DNA of 64,000 nt, from the NCBI GenBank assembly GCA_033964015.1, contig CM066923.1:1798001-1862000 (forward strand), given 5' to 3'. This document shows, in pieces, positions 61,501 through 64,000 of the stretch; position 1 is the stretch's first letter, and the number at the start of each line of letters is the position of its first letter. The notes under the pieces were generated by a model, which worked only from the letters and a program-made list of their open reading frames with translations, was not told where the DNA came from and made no database searches. This DNA is from Scolanthus callimorphus (lineage: Eukaryota; Cnidaria; Anthozoa; Actiniaria; Edwardsiidae). The position numbers were made by a program, and so were the translations under genes.

Positions 61501-62376
61501 GTTCTTAATCAATATTTCGGTAAGATATTAAGGTGAATTGCTTGGTATTCCAACAATCTGAATTCTTTCCCATTCTGCCATATTCCAAAGTTTTAAACCT
61601 GTGAATATCTGTGAATATCTATCTTTTTTATTGGTTAAAGCCGTGTAGTGTGCAAAGCTTCATTACCTTTCAACTTCATAAAGAGACTTCAAATAACTTT
61701 TCAACGAAAAGTGTTCAAATACGAAAGTGTAAACAACGGTATCTTGTGTTTTTGTTTTCTTTGTGGAAGAATGTGATTTTGTTTTTAAGAATCGAGAACC
61801 TACTTTCAACCTCACACAGACATAAACCATGTGTTAGCATTTTACAGACATAAACAACGTTGAAGAAATAGATAAATACTTTGTTTAGAGAAAAAAAAAG
61901 TTCTACTTTCGATGTTTCTAACATAGAACGCCAGGTAAGTAAAGTTTTATGAACAGGTTAGGGTCAAAGACTAATAGCTTAATAAACGCGAACACAAAAA
62001 GAACTACAATTAAAACAGACCGAATGAAGTAAACAATTTCAGAATTCCCTAACCGATTTCTTAAGTTAAGGTATTTTAATCTTATGAAGAATCCTACCTC
62101 GTATCTGTGCTTTTCTCTGTCTGCTTCAAGCTGAAACTGGAACCTTTTATAGGCTGATTCAAGGTCGATAAAGGTATCTTTCGCCAAGTCGTATCTTTTC
62201 AGAGTAAGATCACCGGGATCGTCCAATCTACGAGACGTCCTCTGCACACGAGAATATGACAACACGTTGTCCCCGAATGAAGTTCTACTCTTCGCCTCGG
62301 ATCTTTCACTCCTGTAAGTCGCATCCTCCGATGGCTTGGAGTCTGATGTAGTTTTAGCTTCTTTTTGGTAGCTCAT
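37260..62376 (-). CDS. Gene A: giant intermediate-filament-like coiled-coil protein, nine coding exons, about 3643 aa
   Basis: Joined coding exons on the minus strand are 62376-62098, 51567-51355, 50835-50632, 50196-50101, 49761-40871, 40299-40031, 39377-39028, 38569-38192 and 37511-37260. Every junction has a GT donor and AG acceptor and the phases match (0,0,0,0,2,1,0,0). The sum is 10932 nt, 3643 residues plus stop. Residues 1 to about 50 form a Ser/Arg/Thr-rich head. From about 55 to 3400 the protein is almost unbroken heptad coiled coil rich in E, K, L, D, R and N. The last ~200 residues are a Ser/Thr/Arg-rich non-helical tail. Head-rod-tail layout is that of intermediate filament proteins, but the rod is roughly ten times longer than usual. 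I recall cnidarian nematocilin, a cnidocil filament protein, as a described giant of this kind; that identification is inference. No transmembrane segment, signal peptide or enzymatic motif is seen. It is the upstream member of a tandem pair with gene B. Confidence 0.85.
37735..37930. repeat. Inverted-repeat element in the last intron of gene A
   Basis: tagtataaaccaactaatgg is mirrored by accaactagttggtttatac, and ctaatggtctatta recurs inside. The core gctccgcttttaggcag lies just outside at 37624. Confidence 0.65.
38192..38569 (-). CDS. Gene A exon 8: Ser/Thr/Arg-rich tail
   Basis: The acceptor is tggagtttcag, the donor GTCAAG then gtaagg, phase 0 at both ends, 126 codons. The sequence is non-helical and rich in S, T, V, R and D. 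It contains two related motifs, ITRIQRSSSPLVKV and VTRTERTESGSPGTVKV, with potential Ser-Pro phosphorylation sites. An alternative acceptor nine bases downstream (tttcag again) is possible. Confidence 0.8.
39028..39377 (-). CDS. Gene A exon 7: end of rod with two Gly-Tyr-Ile motifs
   Basis: The acceptor is ccttgcttatctag, the donor ACAGAG then gtaagc (phase 1 in, phase 0 out). It encodes ECQGYIQEIQKLNNE and, about 70 residues later, ECQGYIKEIEELNQE. It then leaves the coiled coil with TDTNRYHTEYVMGPKETT, the start of the tail. Confidence 0.85.
40031..40299 (-). CDS. Gene A exon 6: third C-terminal repeat copy
   Basis: The acceptor is tgtattttcag, the donor CTAG then gtaagg; it enters at phase 2 and leaves at phase 1. 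It begins YDLQAEISTVRNEY and contains QITEIETRVEQYKTEIIEKE, a copy of segments near the end of exon 5. The split codon at the 3' end joins with exon 7 to give Glu in LECQGYIQEI. Confidence 0.85.
40388..40616. mobile_element. MITE with long GC-rich termini
   Basis: The left arm tttacacgacggaaattttt plus ggcacggctcggataaaaa is mirrored on the right by tttttatccgagccgtgcc and cgtgtataaac. It lies in the intron between exons 5 and 6 of gene A. Confidence 0.8.
40627..40858. mobile_element. MITE ending just before the exon 5 donor of gene A
   Basis: Termini are ttagagcagatttcagatg and the near-inverse catctgaaatccgctctaa. Half-copies of the same terminus occur near 7160, 25775 and 57580. Its right end lies about 12 bases from the splice donor of gene A exon 5. 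Confidence 0.8.
40871..49761 (-). CDS. Gene A exon 5: 8.9-kb central rod exon, about 2963 codons
   Basis: An uninterrupted frame of 8891 bases runs from acceptor cttttaaacag to donor GAAAG then gtaaac (phase 0 in, phase 2 out). It starts YQTTVKQRDNLRDQVDDL and ends ECEGYIKEIERLNQE. The whole exon is heptad-like, with hydrophobic a/d positions and E/K/R/D/N/Q elsewhere. Prolines are few and cluster at short breaks, for example VQTVEAAPEFPDDYDAI near 43310-43350. Its last ~540 bases hold two copies of a ~110-residue repeat. An intact single exon of this size without stops shows that the gene is under coding constraint. Confidence 0.92.
50101..50196 (-). CDS. Gene A exon 4: N-terminal rod, 32 codons
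   Basis: The acceptor is gtattttctag, the donor CAG then gtacgt, phase 0 at both ends. The exon reads from IVRLETEVDRY to LVTKYEVQ. The final KYEVQ aligns with AKYDVQ at the end of gene B exon 4, so this exon end is conserved between the paralogues. It is only 96 bases long. Confidence 0.85.
50320..50425. repeat. About 20-bp tandem repeat
   Basis: Five imperfect units of gcgtttcccgtgggttttag lie in the intron between exons 3 and 4 of gene A. Confidence 0.8.
50632..50835 (-). CDS. Gene A exon 3: N-terminal rod, 68 codons
   Basis: The acceptor is ttcactctgtag, the donor AAG then gtatcg, phase 0 at both ends. It begins EALERELATLRDEM and contains a short break around VQSSGVDEAEFFMIRDELE that aligns with exon 3 of gene B (GKGEDEYMVTREEMRR). 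The acceptor region has been copied in tandem just upstream. Confidence 0.85.
50829..50920. repeat. 46-bp tandem duplication spanning a splice acceptor
   Basis: The unit starting agcgcctcctacagagtga occurs at about 50829-50874 and 50875-50920 with one mismatch. Each contains the gene A exon 3 acceptor (coding strand tctgtag then GAGGCGCT). Confidence 0.9.
51355..51567 (-). CDS. Gene A exon 2: N-terminal rod, 71 codons
   Basis: The acceptor is a pyrimidine-rich tract ending tctcgaag, the donor is AAG then gtactt, and both ends are phase 0. It begins VDKLNQRIDELARQNQK and is fully heptad-like. Exon 2 of gene B begins with the equivalent position (VQKLQYHLENVQQ), so this junction is shared by the two genes. 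Confidence 0.85.
53536..53673. mobile_element. 138-bp MITE with a TAA target duplication
   Basis: Termini are gaccccgtccacactacacc and its exact inverse, flanked by taa on both sides (53533-53535, 53674-53676). A 3-bp TWA-type duplication is typical of PIF/Harbinger elements. Confidence 0.85.
54230..54465. repeat. Interspersed repeat, copy 2 (inverse of 4160-4400)
   Basis: It contains ttcatgaacaagctttcag and tgttcaactttcgtgaaaaa, inverse relatives of the copy near 4160. Confidence 0.5.
55594..55965. repeat. About 190-bp tandem duplication
   Basis: atcggaagttgagaaagcta ... catttcagcagaagccaac is repeated as atcggaagtcgggaaagcta ... atttcagcagacgccaac with moderate divergence. Confidence 0.85.
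56585..57010. repeat. ttcca/ttcta-type microsatellite, interrupted
   Basis: Degenerate pentamer runs (attccattctattccatc) at 56585-56810 resume at 56935-57005. Confidence 0.85.
59025..59990. mobile_element. Composite repeat with an inner element
   Basis: Outer phrases gtcgtataggtgggcgcat (59036) and atgcgcccacctatagaa (59949) are inverse. An inner segment about 59228-59702 starts tatatagaggatattacacg and ends near catccatataataa. Direct copies of ttaaaatctatacatacca-like sequence flank the inner part. Confidence 0.5.
62098..62376 (-). CDS. Gene A exon 1: start codon, head domain and beginning of the rod
   Basis: The ATG is at 62376-62374, opening with MSYQKEAKTT. A Ser/Arg/Thr-rich head of about 50 residues is followed by helix-forming sequence ending EADREKHRYE. 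The donor is at 62097 (GAG then gtagg), phase 0. The head composition resembles intermediate filament heads, which are phosphorylation targets that control assembly. No strong TATA box was seen upstream. A 5' untranslated exon further upstream cannot be excluded. Confidence 0.8.
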
Positions 62377-64000
62377 TCTAGAGGCATATCAGGGCTGTGG
62401 AGTGGAGTAGCGAAGTGAGGTGCCTTGCGGTGATGGTGGTAGACTGTGCTGCGCGCTATCTCAAGAAGTGACTCCTGAACCAATCCTGAAGAATAACAAC
62501 CCGAATTTATTACTGACCCTTCACCAGTCTAGCAGATAATATAAGCTAATATATTCAAAACAAAGGCTCCTGCGGATATGTAAATATGCTGCTCTATGCT
62601 CACTGGTGCGAAGGATTTTAGATTAAACTTCAGGCCAAAATTTAAACAACTTTGGGGTATTACTTGACAAAGTAACAGCTTTAAAATTTAAAAAGGCTTC
62701 CTTCCACAAACAAATCCTAAATCACAAACTGACAACTTCACGTCAGTTTTAATCCGCCAAAAAACTGCAAATAAGTCTCACTTATTTTTATTTTTCGAAT
62801 GCATATTATTGGTATATATAGAATAGTTTGCTCTGTGTATAAAATGTGTTTGATCAAACATTTTCATGCTTGCATTTGGAAGTTTTATGGTTTCACAGAC
62901 ATGATAGACGGTGCTTTTAACGAGGTCAAAAGTGTTCAGCATAAGATTTATATATAGACAAAACACATTCAGGAATTGTACAAGAATTAGAAACATTTTG
63001 GGCTTAAATATATGTAAAATGATACAATGATCATGTAGAAATACAAGCTACAAGATCGTAGTCTTAAAAATCGATTTTTTGGTTAGATATATAAATTTTA
63101 TTCGTGGAATTCCAGCGTCATATTAAAACCCTCGGCATACAGTTATCGAACCAAATCAAAAACAAAACTACAGAGAATCACTTTAAACTAGAGTTTGGAA
63201 TGCTTCCATAAGAAGACCATCAACGACAATCGACTAGATTCTTAGGAATGGCAAAGACGAGGGGTTAGGGATTAGACAACGCAAATAAACGACGTTGCAA
63301 TAAATGCGAATAACATTCTAGGGAGGGCGAAAGGGCGTAGGCACTTAACAATAGAAAGTTTTAAACTCTCAACGTCTAGTCACATATAAAAGGACTAAAC
63401 GGTTTTAAGTGCTTTTGAAATTCCTACATTCTGGTAATATTATTCTGGATAATATGAGTAACAACAGTTAAAACCCTTGCTTTTACTGTAGAATAAGGCA
63501 TAAGTAAGACAAAGTGACATCACTAGAAACATAGACGATATTGAACCCAATTGTGGGTGTAAGTTGCAAATTGTTCTTTAGATTTTATCTCTACAAATAT
63601 CACAGCTAAAACTGGGATATCGCCCCGCATGAGATTAAGAACACAAGAAACAATACTTATACATGAAAAGATACTGTTGTTTGTAACTGAAGGACTTTTC
63701 TAAGGATCGTAAAAGCAGATTGACATTTTATTCTATTGAGGTCAAAGCTACTAGTCAACGTGGGTAAACCAGTCCAGTTGTCATTTTGTAGTAGAAATCG
63801 AACTACTTCAAACATATCCGCGGGACTGCTCAAGTGCCTCAACTCTCCTCTTCAAGCAAACCAAATATTTAACAAAAATAACTTCGTGGCTTACTAATGC
63901 TACAGTTGCCTTGCCCCTTTTGTCATGCACTCTAGAATACTCTGTTCAACCTATCAGGGCGTTGGCTTATTGAAATGCATTCTTGGATGACTGAAATAAC
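62377..64000. other. Upstream flank of gene A
   Basis: This is the presumed promoter and 5' untranslated region of gene A. It is AT-rich and no TATA box, CpG-rich block or coding exon could be recognised. Confidence 0.4.

Larger units (their letters stand above)
51568..62097 (-). other. 10.5-kb first intron of gene A
   Basis: No additional exon with heptad character and matching phase was found. It holds a hairpin with ccaagatcaattgatcttgg (53355-53393), a Harbinger-like MITE, a 190-bp duplication, a ttcca-type microsatellite and a nested repeat at 59025-59990. A basic Arg/Ser-rich frame at 57846-58082 minus is unsupported. Confidence 0.6.

Overview
The window is animal genomic DNA: AT-rich, intron-rich, with canonical GT-AG introns and a heavy load of small terminal-inverted-repeat elements, SINE-like pieces and minisatellites. 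It carries no bacterial-style operons and no recognisable rRNA genes. A cnidarian (probably anthozoan) is my best guess, from the overall style and from the resemblance of the main genes to giant intermediate-filament-like cnidocil proteins. That placement is inference, because no taxon-diagnostic gene is present.

The coding content is two giant coiled-coil genes in tandem on the minus strand. Gene A (62376 down to 37260, nine coding exons, about 3643 residues) has a Ser/Arg-rich head, a very long heptad rod mostly encoded by one 8.9-kb exon, a C-terminal set of Gly-Tyr-Ile-containing repeats, and a Ser/Thr/Arg tail. Gene B (33875 down to about 8089, fourteen exons, about 3029 residues if three single-base frameshifts are discounted) has a similar head, an N-terminal rod spread over twelve small exons, a 6.3-kb rod exon and a charged tail. 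The first ~450 residues of A and B align by eye exon by exon, so they are tandem paralogues. A has lost, or B has gained, many introns. Both are best read as structural filament proteins of the cytoskeleton; the exact family is not proven.

Layout: 1-8088 is intergenic and repeat-rich (126-bp tandem array, fold-back elements, a tRNA-like SINE head). 8089-33875 is gene B, with introns holding a 65-bp minisatellite, nested TIR elements, a hAT-like MITE, a SINE, a 1.7-kb 16-17-bp minisatellite and a 220-bp tandem repeat. 33876-37259 is the intergenic spacer. 37260-62376 is gene A, with a 10.5-kb first intron containing several MITEs. 62377-64000 is the upstream flank.

The most notable observations are the tandem giant-filament pair with discordant intron positions, three one-base frameshifts in gene B each lying at a run of four A's, a ~365-residue spacing of non-helical linkers in B, the C-terminal repeats of A, and a fresh 46-bp tandem duplication that copies a splice acceptor in A.
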